From Bacillota bacterium (lineage in GTDB: Bacteria; Bacillota; UBA4882; UBA8346), in NCBI GenBank assembly GCA_029974635.1, contig JARKQY010000048.1, positions 124,001-188,000 of the forward strand: a stretch of 64,000 nt of DNA, in the 5' to 3' direction. The translations under genes and the position numbers were made by a program. Of this stretch, positions 1 through 7,989 are shown one piece after another. How positions within the stretch are numbered: position 1 is the first letter of the stretch; every line of letters starts with the position of its first letter. The notes under the pieces were generated by a model. That model was given only the letters and a program-made list of their open reading frames with translations, was not told the DNA's origin and made no database searches.

Positions 1-328
1 GATTACCTATATCATGTGAAAGACTAGCAGTACTGACTAATGACCCTAGTTCCCAAGCTTCTATTCCATTTATATTTAAATTATTTCCCACAATAGTTCC
101 TAAAGAGCGGCCAACTGATGCAGCTTCAAGGCTATGTGTAAGTCTAGTATGAATTACATCTGTCTCAGGGAAAGGAATAACTTGTGTTTTTCGTTGCAAA
201 CGTCTAAATGCAGCTAAAAAAATAATACGATCATAATCTGATTGAAACACACTTCGGTCATTATTCTTTTTAATCTCTTCCCCTTCATAACCAAGCCTAC
301 AAGGTTTTAAAAGCATATTCCAGTCCAT
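1..328 (-). CDS. dgt: dGTP triphosphohydrolase (partial, 5' part)
   Basis: The frame is open from an ATG at 328 to the window edge, so only about the first 109 residues are visible. HD-domain landmarks of dGTPases are present: an early arginine-rich stretch (FRRLQRKTQV), then THSLEAASVGRSLG with the first metal-binding His, and SHDIGN with the HD pair near the cut. The family hydrolyses dGTP to deoxyguanosine and triphosphate and helps set dNTP pools. A GGTGTG ribosome site precedes the start. A hairpin terminator at 422-452 separates it from prophage 1. The gene is AT-rich compared with the phage DNA beside it, which suggests host DNA. Other HD-type dNTPases are possible, but the motif order is close to Dgt. 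Confidence 0.85.
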   Translation of the reverse strand, partial: MDWNMLLKPCRLGYEGEEIKKNNDRSVFQSDYDRIIFLAAFRRLQRKTQVIPFPETDVIHTRLTHSLEAASVGRSLGTIVGNNLNINGIEAWELGSLVSTASLSHDIGN

Positions 329-421
329 TTTTATCACACCTATTCCTAGATAATTTTTAAAAACATCATTATTTTAAAATATTAACCGGTAATTTCAGAT
401 AATTTCCATTAAATTTCGGTA

Positions 422-452
422 CAAAAAAATAAGACGGTCTTATTGACCATCT
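422..452 (-). terminator. Rho-independent terminator between prophage 1 and dgt
   Basis: Read on the minus strand, an 8-bp stem (AGATGGTC with GACCGTCT, one wobble pair) is followed by a T-rich run. It would stop transcription coming from the prophage 1 lysis genes before dgt. I see no gene in the rest of the AT-rich gap 329-699, which must contain the left boundary of prophage 1 and the dgt promoter. Confidence 0.55.
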
Positions 453-699
453 CTCATTGTTAGTGTATTTATTTATGATACTTCTAAAACGCATACTTTT
501 TTTCCTTTGATTCATATACTTTTTCCTATTCAGGTTATACATTCAAAACTACAGTAATATTATCGGCTATAGATGGAAATTAATTATATTCCTTACTTTA
601 ATATTAAGAAAAATTTGTTATTACTTATGACGATTGAGTTTTTAATTTAATACCAAGAACCTTATTGAGGAGTCTATTGTATAAAAGATATTATTTTTC

Positions 700-1146
700 T
701 CACCCGTTCTTCCCCTTCCTCCCATCCGCCCAGGCTCGACCACCAAACCAAAATCCGAAAATCACCAGAAAAATCGCCCAAACTTGCGCCGGAATCTTAT
801 TAATGTTTTCCCAGTCAATCTTCCCGCCAAAAATGATAATATAATTCAGTAAAATCGCCGCTTCATAGGTAATCACCGGCCTGACGCTGGCCCGGAAGTT
901 CAGCATCCAGCGCGACAATCCCGCCGGGTTCTCGTAAACGTTCACTGAATCCCGAAAGGCTGCCTCCTCCTGCTGCAAAACCTTCATCGTCTCCAGTTCG
1001 AAGTCATGCAACAGCTTAATCTTCTCCAATTCGAATTTCTGCCGGTCGGTTTCCGATTGCAGAAACCGGCCGGCTAAAGCGTCCACCAATTTTCCCACCG
1101 TATTCTTGGCAATTTCACCGGCAATGCTTGCAGGGTCCCATCCCAT
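700..1146 (-). CDS. Phage holin-like membrane protein
   Basis: A 148-residue protein beginning MGWDPASIAGEI, which overlaps the stop of the endolysin gene by one base (TGATG), so translation is probably coupled. The central part (about residues 15-75) is a charged helix. The C-terminal half has two hydrophobic segments (VITYEAAILLNYIIIFGG and AQVWAIFLVIFGFWFGG) and a basic end (RAWADGRKGKNG). Position directly after a peptidoglycan peptidase and last in the late operon fits a holin that permeabilises the membrane for lysis. Fold and position resemble 3-TM phage holins. An upstream in-frame start at 1224 exists but would overlap the peptidase gene and is unlikely. Confidence 0.65.
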   Translation of the reverse strand: MGWDPASIAGEIAKNTVGKLVDALAGRFLQSETDRQKFELEKIKLLHDFELETMKVLQQEEAAFRDSVNVYENPAGLSRWMLNFRASVRPVITYEAAILLNYIIIFGGKIDWENINKIPAQVWAIFLVIFGFWFGGRAWADGRKGKNG

Positions 1147-1727
1147 CACCAGATCACCCCCGGTTTCCAAGCTCCGGGATTCGGGTTCGGCGTCCCGGTA
1201 TAAGGCCGGTACAGCATCGGACACAAGTCCACATGGACGAATTTATAATCATAGCTGACATACCCCGTCCGCGCCTCCGGGAAACCCAACTCCCGGCTCA
1301 CTCTCCGGATAAAGGCCGCCAATTCCTTCGCTCCAAATCCCTTGGGCAGCCTCAAATCCATCGCCGCCCCTGTCTCATGGGGCGAATGCCCCGGCCTGGC
1401 GACTTTGCCGCTGGGCCTTCCGCCATTCGCCCGCAAATCCGCCTCATAAAGCGCCCGTTGATACTCCGGCGACCGGTAGCCGGAATTGACCATAATCGGA
1501 GTATCCCCGCCCCGTATCAGGGAGATCCCGGCCCGCACCGTTTCAAATAACGTGATTAACGGCTGATAAATCACCACCGCTCCGGTATCATGCTGCGCGA
1601 ACCCCAAAGTGCGCGCCCGGTTCTCAAACTGCGGCAAATGCTCGGAGATATAAAATTTCCCTTTCTCAAACAAAAAAGGGACTTCGCATTTAGTCCCATC
1701 CCGCCGAATCAATGTATAAGTACCCAT
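1146..1727 (-). CDS. Endolysin, M15-family D,D-/L,D-peptidase
   Basis: A 193-residue zinc peptidase expected to cut the peptide cross-links of peptidoglycan during lysis. The M15 signature is readable: SGYRSPEYQ (residues about 84-92), then PHETGAAMDLRL holding the first His and the Asp zinc ligands, and KFVHVDL near the end with the last His. It lies in a lysis cassette with an XhlA-like protein upstream and a holin overlapping downstream. There is no signal peptide, so export would depend on the holin. Confidence 0.85.
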   Translation of the reverse strand: MGTYTLIRRDGTKCEVPFLFEKGKFYISEHLPQFENRARTLGFAQHDTGAVVIYQPLITLFETVRAGISLIRGGDTPIMVNSGYRSPEYQRALYEADLRANGGRPSGKVARPGHSPHETGAAMDLRLPKGFGAKELAAFIRRVSRELGFPEARTGYVSYDYKFVHVDLCPMLYRPYTGTPNPNPGAWKPGVIW

Positions 1728-1740
1728 ATTAACCTCCCGC

Positions 1741-1905
1741 TCATTTTTTCAATAACAACACAATCAAGTTCACAATCACCCCGCCCAAAGTGGCCATCAA
1801 CGTATTTTGAAACACATCCAGTTTCTTAATGAGTCCATCCTGCGTCTTTTCCATGTTATCCACCCTTTCTTTTAATACTCCCACTTCCACTTCCAACTCA
1901 CCCAT
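1741..1905 (-). CDS. XhlA-like small membrane protein
   Basis: A 54-residue protein starting MGELEVEVGVLKERVD: an acidic coiled-coil N-terminus, then a C-terminal transmembrane helix (TLMATLGGVIVNLIVLLL) ending KK. This is the layout of haemolysin XhlA proteins of Bacillus-type phages, which act with a holin and endolysin. The start at 1905 has AGGGGG eight bases upstream; an ATG at 1911 is too close to that site. It sits just before the endolysin, completing a three-gene lysis cassette. Confidence 0.7.
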   Translation of the reverse strand: MGELEVEVGVLKERVDNMEKTQDGLIKKLDVFQNTLMATLGGVIVNLIVLLLKK

Positions 1906-2303
1906 TACCATCACCCCCTTAAAAAATCAATCTCTTTTGGATATCTCACCATAAAACTCCCGCCTAAAATCCCCCAAGGAAGCAGCCAAACTGATTGCCA
2001 AATCAGCGATTTCAATCTGAAAGAACAATTCCAGGCCGATCAGGAGACCGCACTTTAATGTAAGCTGAAAGTGGGGCAAGCGCGGACTCCCGCCGGAAAA
2101 CAAACCAAATGAAAGCTAAAATACCGGGCCAATTTCCGGCTCAAACTCTTCAGCCGTAAACGAAAACCAAAACTACCTCCGTCCATCAAGTCCGCCGATT
2201 TAAAACCCCAAAACCAAAAATCATTCCGGATCCAATGAAAACCGGGCCAACTCCGTCCCCTTCAGAGTCCCGCCCAGTTCAATTTGTCCGGGCCGAATCT
2301 GTT

Positions 2304-2697
2304 CCCCGATCAGGCAGACCAAGCTCCATTTCCGCAAACTTCGCTGGGCTAAAAATCAGGGCCGCTTGGACAGCCTGCCGCAAACCAAACCAATGAATGC
2401 CAATCAAGTCTGCCGACCAACCAAGGCAGCCTAGTCTATATGCAAACAAGCCAGCCCGGCTCCCTCGTTTGTCGAAAACCATTCACGGCTAATCCTCCGA
2501 CCCCAATCAGGCAGACCAATCATTTATCTCCGTAAAAAGCACTAGGCCGAATATTGGGATGCTTGGACAGCCTGCCGAAATTCAACCCAATGAATGTCAA
2601 TCAATTCCCGCCGACCATTCGAGCAAGCCGAATTTAAGCAAAAAAGTAAGCCCGGCTTCCTCGACTGTCGAAAACCTGGAGGCCAATCCTCCGATCC
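2304..2697. repeat. Degenerate tandem repeat, two copies of about 197 bp
   Basis: Copy 1 (2304-2500) and copy 2 (2501-2697) share ordered blocks at a constant offset: ATCAGGCAGACCAA (offset 197), GCTTGGACAGCCTGCCG (2364 and 2561), CCAATGAATG, GTCGAAAACC (2471 and 2667) and AATCCTCCGA. Between the blocks the copies differ by many substitutions. The offset drifts from 197 to 194, so small indels have accumulated. Confidence 0.7.
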
Positions 2698-2752
2698 CTA
2701 TTGTCTGGGTCATTCTGTCCGCGGCCGCGCCCCTTTCCGCCAGCCTGGGCAT

Positions 2753-2826
2753 CGTATAAACGCGGGTTATGTCAAGAACGATGAACAGCTCCGTCAGCCG
2801 TGTCATCGACATAACAGGTTTATACG
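2753..2826. repeat. 74-nt imperfect hairpin
   Basis: The left arm 2753-2773 (CGTATAAAC plus TTATGTC) pairs with the right arm 2808-2826 (GACATAAC plus GTTTATACG). Inside the loop, CGATGA (2779-2784) pairs with TCATCG (2803-2808), extending the stem. No T-run follows on either strand, so it is not an ordinary terminator. Confidence 0.6.
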
Positions 2827-3108
2827 ACGCCCGAAAGCGGACTCAAAGAAGTTGCTGGCTCCAAGGGGCACAGGCCGCTAAGTCGCCTTCGCGGGCCTAA
2901 AACATTTCCCGGCCAAATCAAGCCGGTCGCCTCCGAGGCCTATCTGTCTGCGGCAAAGTATGTCCGGCGCGGCGCCACACAGACTTCTGCGGGCCGAATA
3001 TATCAGGTCTGTTCCCACCGCCGCGCCTGGGTCGCCTCCGATCACCACCCCCCGCCCGAAGCCATTGCTGATTGTCCTGTCACCCCCCGCCCCTCCAGGG
3101 GCTCCAAA

Positions 3109-4686
3109 TCAAGTAAACGCCGAGAGAGTATCCTTGACGAAAACCTTCAATGGATTCGTAAGCGTCCTTCCCCAGACGTAAGTCCCGTCAAAAGCCATCC
3201 TGCAAATCCCACTTACTCCCGCCGCCAGGGTAACAGTATTATGGATCTTCGCCGGAGTGGTATTGAACTTCAACAGTTTCACCGGGCTGGTGTCACAGGC
3301 CGCCCAGACATACAAACCGTCGAAGGTCAAGCCCCGGCAATTGTTCTCCCCGGCGGCGAAGGTGTAAGTCGTTCCCGTCTGGGTCAGGGTGGCCGGGTTA
3401 ATCGCGCAAATCTTCGAAGGGGTGCTATATAGCGCCGCCATTAACACCGGGGCTTGTCCGGGCATCGCTACAAAGAGCAAATCCTCACAGCGGTTATCCC
3501 CGGAGGCCAGGGTCAGGGTAGAACCCTGCTTGGTCCCGTTCATGTTCCATTTGGTAAACTTGGCCGGACTGTTGATATGACCGAAGTAGATATAGTTGCC
3601 GTCAAAAGCCATCCCTCCGACTCCGTATTCCTCCGCCCCAAAAGCCGTGCTGTAAGTGGGAACAGTCATCGTCGCCTTCGGAATCCGGCAGAAACTTTGC
3701 CGGCTGAGATTCCGCCCCGCCACGAAGATATATTCCGGAGTCAGGCCCATGGTGGCCTCATCCAGCATTTCAATCATCCCTCCGGAGTCCGTCGGCATAT
3801 TGCCGGTATGGGCGATATGGTTAAAATCCAAATCGTATTTGTAAACGTAGATTAGTGAACCGCTCGTATGCAGCACATAAAAATTCCGGCCATCACAGGC
3901 AATATCCAAAAAACTGCCGCTGGTGGGAGTATCGGGCGTAATCGTATCTTCCAGCGTGAAGGTTTGAGTATTGAATTTCAGAATGTCCCGGATGCCGCCA
4001 ATGGTATAAATATAATTGTTGTAATAGCAGATCCCCAGATGCGGGGTGGTACTGGCGGTCCCGCCGTCAATGGTGATATTCTTCAATTTCGATTGCAGAA
4101 ACGGCCAGACCCCCAGCATGTTATTTAATTGGCCCGATTTGCCATTCACCAGTTCCACCATGGATTCCATCTGCGCCTGAACCGTATCCCCATTAATTCC
4201 GCTCATCGGCGTGGCCCCAATCCGATCCGCTCCGGCGGCCCCATCCTCGGTTGAACCAAGTTCTGTCTCCGTAAAATAACGGCTATCATGATTATGGTTC
4301 AAAGCGGCATAAACCCCGGAATAATCATGGTTATGGGTATTTAGCAAATCAAGCAATTCATTGATATCCGCCGCTTCCGCGAAGTCCCCGATGGTCCGGT
4401 AAGTTACGTTGAGATTGATGTTTTGATAGTTGCTATCCGTGACCCGCCAGGAGATATAGACCGGCTTTCCAGCCTCGGAAGTCAACCGGGCGTTCTGGTT
4501 CTCCAGGACGTAATGGGTGTTTTGAGCCAGCAGCGTTCCGCCTCCGCCGGGAGCGGTCCGGACGGTGAATTCCGTCCCGCCGAAGAAAGTATCATGTTTC
4601 AAAGTCCGGATGCCGGAGCCGAATTGATCGTTTAGCTCGTCGGTAATAGACACGCCGTCAAGGTTTTTCGAGATTTTCGCGTCCAT
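3109..4686 (-). CDS. Phage tail protein with C-terminal beta-propeller
   Basis: A 525-residue structural protein from the ATG at 4686, which overlaps the previous stop as TGATG. The N-terminal 120 residues look like a virion-attachment part, with HNHDYSGVYAALNHNHDSRY resembling the His-rich motifs of phage tail-fibre collar regions. From about residue 210 there are repeated YNNYIYTIGG, DGRNFYVLHT, DGNYIYFGHI and DGLYVWAACD type blades, typical of NHL/YncE beta-propellers. This suggests a receptor-binding tail tip or fibre. It is last of the head-tail genes, before the non-coding stretch and lysis genes. Confidence 0.7.
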   Translation of the reverse strand: MDAKISKNLDGVSITDELNDQFGSGIRTLKHDTFFGGTEFTVRTAPGGGGTLLAQNTHYVLENQNARLTSEAGKPVYISWRVTDSNYQNINLNVTYRTIGDFAEAADINELLDLLNTHNHDYSGVYAALNHNHDSRYFTETELGSTEDGAAGADRIGATPMSGINGDTVQAQMESMVELVNGKSGQLNNMLGVWPFLQSKLKNITIDGGTASTTPHLGICYYNNYIYTIGGIRDILKFNTQTFTLEDTITPDTPTSGSFLDIACDGRNFYVLHTSGSLIYVYKYDLDFNHIAHTGNMPTDSGGMIEMLDEATMGLTPEYIFVAGRNLSRQSFCRIPKATMTVPTYSTAFGAEEYGVGGMAFDGNYIYFGHINSPAKFTKWNMNGTKQGSTLTLASGDNRCEDLLFVAMPGQAPVLMAALYSTPSKICAINPATLTQTGTTYTFAAGENNCRGLTFDGLYVWAACDTSPVKLLKFNTTPAKIHNTVTLAAGVSGICRMAFDGTYVWGRTLTNPLKVFVKDTLSAFT

Positions 4687-5267
4687 CAGCTTGCGCCTCC
4701 CAAGTCCAGGGTCAATTTTCCATCCGGGGTGGCTTTCACGTTCCAGAGCGAACCTTGCAACCACTCCTCAAAATTGTCATCTATACGTAGCATGACTGCG
4801 GGGGTGGGGATCACTTTTCCGGTCTCATAGGTGGTCCGGTCGAGGAGTTCCAATCTATCGGCACATAAGGTTTTACAGTAGATGCTATGTTCGGCGGATT
4901 CCCATTCTCCCGACCAAAAAACCCCCAAAGTAACCCATTCGATCTCCCCATTTTTCAATTCCAATCCAAGGCAAGGTTCGACACGTTTTCCCGGCTGCAA
5001 AAACCCATACAATTCGCTGGTTTCGTTGTCCGGGTCAAACATCCGGCTGGAGTTATTTAAAATGATTTCCAGTTGATTCGAGCCAAAATTCCCCGCAGAT
5101 AGATGACCGTCGCAAAATTCTTTCTGTTCCAATAACCGCAAGGAAAAAAGGTCTTTTGCGGCAAAGGTCCGGCGCAGGGAATTTGTAAAGAAAATTGTCA
5201 CCCTGCCATGAATCTTCCGCCCGGTTTTAAAAATGTTTTGTTTGAATCCTTCGGATACGTTCATCAT
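4686..5267 (-). CDS. Phage structural protein, unknown (tail-associated)
   Basis: A 193-residue protein, not recognised. The start at 5267 is chosen because GGAG lies seven bases upstream and it follows the previous stop at once; longer frames lack a ribosome site. It is largely beta-predicted with a Cys-containing core (LGVFWSGEWESAEHSIYCKT) and the end LTLDLGGAS. Position between a small adaptor-like gene and the propeller tail gene suggests a tail or baseplate component. Confidence 0.6.
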   Translation of the reverse strand: MMNVSEGFKQNIFKTGRKIHGRVTIFFTNSLRRTFAAKDLFSLRLLEQKEFCDGHLSAGNFGSNQLEIILNNSSRMFDPDNETSELYGFLQPGKRVEPCLGLELKNGEIEWVTLGVFWSGEWESAEHSIYCKTLCADRLELLDRTTYETGKVIPTPAVMLRIDDNFEEWLQGSLWNVKATPDGKLTLDLGGAS

Positions 5268-5268
5268 G

Positions 5269-5670
5269 TCATTTCTCCCGTAACACCAAAGTGATTTTCT
5301 CCCAAAGCACCGGGGCGGCCGAAGACAATTCACAAGGGAACGAAAGTCCAATGACCGTCCGGATCTGGTCCAGGTATTGAAAGGATAAGTCGGTCTTCCG
5401 TTCCAGTTCATTCCGGATGGTCTGAGCCTGGGTGTCGGTCAACATTTCGTAATAGAGCAGATAATGATCCTTGATAGCGATACTATCCACGTTTAAGGTG
5501 CCGTCCGCCGCCCGTTCCTCGCTTCCAATCTCCTTGGGTTCAATTTTAAAGCGGGTTGGAGAGGGAATGAATGTTTCCTGGCCGGGCAAACCGAGTTTAA
5601 ATGTACCGAGCTGGGTATTTTCCGTATAGAACTTCGCCCGAATCCGTAAAGCATAAGCCGGTATCTTCAT
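5269..5670 (-). CDS. Phage structural protein, unknown
   Basis: A 133-residue protein, not recognised. It starts four bases inside the preceding gene and ends two bases before the next start, so it belongs to the tightly packed head-tail operon. Composition is soluble and mixed alpha/beta, with charged strands such as FKIEPKEIGSEERAADG. A role as head-tail joining or tail-completion protein is inferred from position only. Confidence 0.55.
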   Translation of the reverse strand: MKIPAYALRIRAKFYTENTQLGTFKLGLPGQETFIPSPTRFKIEPKEIGSEERAADGTLNVDSIAIKDHYLLYYEMLTDTQAQTIRNELERKTDLSFQYLDQIRTVIGLSFPCELSSAAPVLWEKITLVLREK

Positions 5671-6050
5671 TTCACATCCATCCCCCTATAGCTATTTCTA
5701 CCAATATCGACCCCTTTATAGAGCAGCCCGGCATCCAGCAACAAATCCCTGGCCCGGGGCGCTAACACCGTGAATTTGGAGTTAAAGCTGAAATCTTTAA
5801 TTTTCATTGGTCCCAGCGGCCCAGTGATATCGCTGGATTCATCAATCTGGAGCCAGTATTCAACTTGGGCGCAAGTGGCGTTTTTCACATCCTCCACCCG
5901 ATCCGTGTCATCCGTCCGGTGGTACGTCTTGCGCCGGATTAATTCACTGGCCCGGAATATCAGGCGGTCAATATCTTGGGGTAATATAATTAGATTCCCA
6001 ACCCAGGTTTGAACCTCGTTCATTGTTACAAATGGAATATCCATGACCAT
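5667..6050 (-). CDS. Putative head-tail adaptor
   Basis: A 127-residue, mainly helical protein directly downstream of the coat gene, the usual place of gp6/gp15-type head-tail connectors. Helices such as IDRLIFRASELIRRKTY and ATCAQVEYWLQI resemble the helical core of these adaptors, followed by a loop and APRARDLLLDAGLLYKGV. The family assignment is by position and fold feel, not a clear motif. Its end overlaps the next gene by four bases. Confidence 0.55.
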   Translation of the reverse strand: MVMDIPFVTMNEVQTWVGNLIILPQDIDRLIFRASELIRRKTYHRTDDTDRVEDVKNATCAQVEYWLQIDESSDITGPLGPMKIKDFSFNSKFTVLAPRARDLLLDAGLLYKGVDIGRNSYRGMDVK

Positions 6051-6060
6051 TCACCATCCA

Positions 6061-7191
6061 TCAATTTTGGGATATCGCCCGGCAGGCCAATTCCGGGGTC
6101 AGGGTCTTAAAGCCGCAGATCGTATCAATGGAGCAAATGTCCTTCTTCTTATTGATGTCATACCCGAAGACCACCCGGAGGCCGAACCCTTCAAAGTCCA
6201 CAATCGCCTTCTGCCCCGAGCCGACTCCTTGCGGTAACGCCAAAGGCCGGTTCACGAAGGCGAAGGCGTTTTTATGAAAGGCCAGATTATTGACGTGGCT
6301 ATCAATCAGGGTAACGACTTTGGCCGCGATCCCACCCGCCGGAGCCGCCGGATAAAAGTTGATCGTGCCGTTGCCGGAACCGTCCAGGGTGGCAGCGGCG
6401 GTAATCACGAAGGTTTTATCGGTGATGGTGGCCACGGTGAATAAGTCGCCTTTTTTGAAAGTACCGCCGTTTCCACCGGAGGCTATGGAACCGGTAGTGG
6501 CCCCGGCGGTCGCCGTCAATGCGGCGGTGCCTGCCGCCGTGCCTTTGGTATGTTTCGGAGTATTCTGGTCCATGAAGAAGTCAAAACCCAATTTCCGGCC
6601 TAAAGAAGCTTCCCGTAAGGCCGTGCCGTTATCGCCCACCTTATCGGCGGCGATGAATAGTTCCAGTTGCAATAATTTGCTTTCCGCCATGGTCCCGATG
6701 GTAAAGCGCCGGTTGGTTAATGGTACGGCCTGATCATTCAGCCGCTTCCGGGCGTCGGTAATCTTGCTGACGCCGTCCAGTTCGGCGCTGGCCGCTCCGG
6801 AATAGTAAGGGATATCCTTATACAAGTTCAATATCAGAGTGTCAATCTTCTGGGCGAAAGCCTGCATGGCCGGAATGATTAACTGTTTGGAAAAATCATC
6901 GATGGAAAGAGTCAATTGTTCGGTGGTGATCTCAAAGGATACATCCAAAATGGTATCCAGCGTTACATTGGTGCTGCTTTCGGATACGTCTTGAATGGTA
7001 ATCCCGGCAGTCCGGTCAAATTCGTTGGCGGTAAAAGTCGCCGGTTTCCGGATAGTTACAGTGGTTCCCCGTCCTTCGACGAATTCCCGTTTATAATCCC
7101 GGTGAACCAGGTTCGCCATCACGCAGTTATTCCGTAAGACCATCAAGGCCTCACGAGCAACAATGGAAGGAGTAATGAAAGTATTCGGCAT
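6061..7191 (-). CDS. Major capsid protein, P22 coat-like
   Basis: A 376-residue protein that follows a scaffold gene. The start MPNTFITPSIVAREALMVL and the early block YKREFVEGRGTTVTIRKPA are typical of P22-gp5-type coat proteins (HK97 fold with an inserted domain). A Gly/Ala/Thr-rich segment around residues 215-250 (GTAALTATAGATTGS) looks like the inserted or telokin-like domain. The tail GFKTLTPELACRA closes the fold. It has a strong GGAGGTT ribosome site. It would build the icosahedral shell. Confidence 0.8.
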   Translation of the reverse strand: MPNTFITPSIVAREALMVLRNNCVMANLVHRDYKREFVEGRGTTVTIRKPATFTANEFDRTAGITIQDVSESSTNVTLDTILDVSFEITTEQLTLSIDDFSKQLIIPAMQAFAQKIDTLILNLYKDIPYYSGAASAELDGVSKITDARKRLNDQAVPLTNRRFTIGTMAESKLLQLELFIAADKVGDNGTALREASLGRKLGFDFFMDQNTPKHTKGTAAGTAALTATAGATTGSIASGGNGGTFKKGDLFTVATITDKTFVITAAATLDGSGNGTINFYPAAPAGGIAAKVVTLIDSHVNNLAFHKNAFAFVNRPLALPQGVGSGQKAIVDFEGFGLRVVFGYDINKKKDICSIDTICGFKTLTPELACRAISQN

Positions 7192-7244
7192 GGTTACAAC
7201 CTCCTAAAAATAAAGGCCGGAGTTGTTTTAGGTCCGTCCTTTGG

Positions 7245-7904
7245 TCATTTCCGCCCTTGCCGGGCCTTGATATAGTCGGCCATGGAGAGGTTCCCCAGGT
7301 CTTTGCCCCCGCCTCCGCCGCTGAAGTCCTCGCCGCCGGTGGGTTCGTTTTCGGCTTTCCCCAGGAATTCCGGGAATTCCTTCAAGACATTTTCCACGGC
7401 GGTTTTGGCGGAAATTTCATCAACAACGCCATTGGTAATTGTGATACCCGAAATATCAATCAGCTTCAAAAAAGCCTTCATCCGGTCCGGTTTGATATTG
7501 GCCTCGTTTGCTTGCATCATTAACGCGGTTTGTTTCAAAACGGCCTCGGTGTCGTTTTTTATCCGCTGATTTTCCGCCTGCAAGTTCCGGTTTTGCTCCC
7601 TGGCCTTCTCCAAATCGGTTTTACCGGCATCCTCGGTCTCTTTTTGCTGCTTGACCAGATTCTTCAGGTCATCAAGCTTCTCGAAACCCAGTTCTTTAAT
7701 GAATTCGTTAACTTGCGCCCGTCCCTCCCGTTTCAGCCGTTCCATGAAGCTGCCTTCGGAAGGAAACGTAATAAAAGGCTGGTTCTTGGCTTTCTCCCCG
7801 GCGTTGGGTTCCTGGTCATTTCCGCCGTCAATTCCCCCGGTTCCGCCGCCGGTATCTTTTTCGAATACCGGCAAGCCATACCGTCTCGGTAATAAGTTCA
7901 ACAT
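7245..7904 (-). CDS. Capsid scaffolding protein
   Basis: A 219-residue protein immediately before the coat gene. The middle (about residues 70-125) is a long charged coiled coil (KTDLEKAREQNRNLQAENQR). Ends are Gly/Asp-rich and disordered (GGGTGGIDGGNDQEPN; GGEDFSGGGGGKDLG). This is the usual build of Firmicute-phage scaffold proteins (DUF4355-like), which guide procapsid assembly and leave the head. Confidence 0.75.
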   Translation of the reverse strand: MLNLLPRRYGLPVFEKDTGGGTGGIDGGNDQEPNAGEKAKNQPFITFPSEGSFMERLKREGRAQVNEFIKELGFEKLDDLKNLVKQQKETEDAGKTDLEKAREQNRNLQAENQRIKNDTEAVLKQTALMMQANEANIKPDRMKAFLKLIDISGITITNGVVDEISAKTAVENVLKEFPEFLGKAENEPTGGEDFSGGGGGKDLGNLSMADYIKARQGRK

Positions 7905-7989
7905 GATTTTCTACCTCCGCATTTCGCGTATTCCGTGATTTAAACTCGGTTGGAGCTTCCGGGTGACGTTTCCGGTTGGTTTATTCCGT

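Larger units (their letters stand above)
1920..3108. other. Non-coding 1.2 kb stretch in prophage 1
   Basis: No convincing gene is found on either strand between the tail-protein gene and the lysis cassette. The plus strand is rich in A and C with short recurring words such as GGCCGAAT and GATCAGGCAGACC. All frames are broken by stops every 60-95 codons. It holds a degenerate two-copy repeat (2304-2697) and a long imperfect hairpin (2753-2826). It could be a decayed tail gene or a functional RNA or packaging region. Confidence 0.6.

Noticed and set aside
1128-1550. Plus-strand frames across the prophage 1 late genes
   Set aside because: They mirror high-GC minus-strand genes and lack ribosome sites and motifs.
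2753-2826. Integron attC site
   Set aside because: Palindrome length fits, but the outer GTTRRRY/RYYYAAC core boxes are absent and no integron integrase is present.
1920-3108. Diversity-generating retroelement (template/variable repeat pair)
   Set aside because: No reverse transcriptase gene is in the window, and the end of the tail gene at 3109-3300 does not resemble the non-coding stretch.
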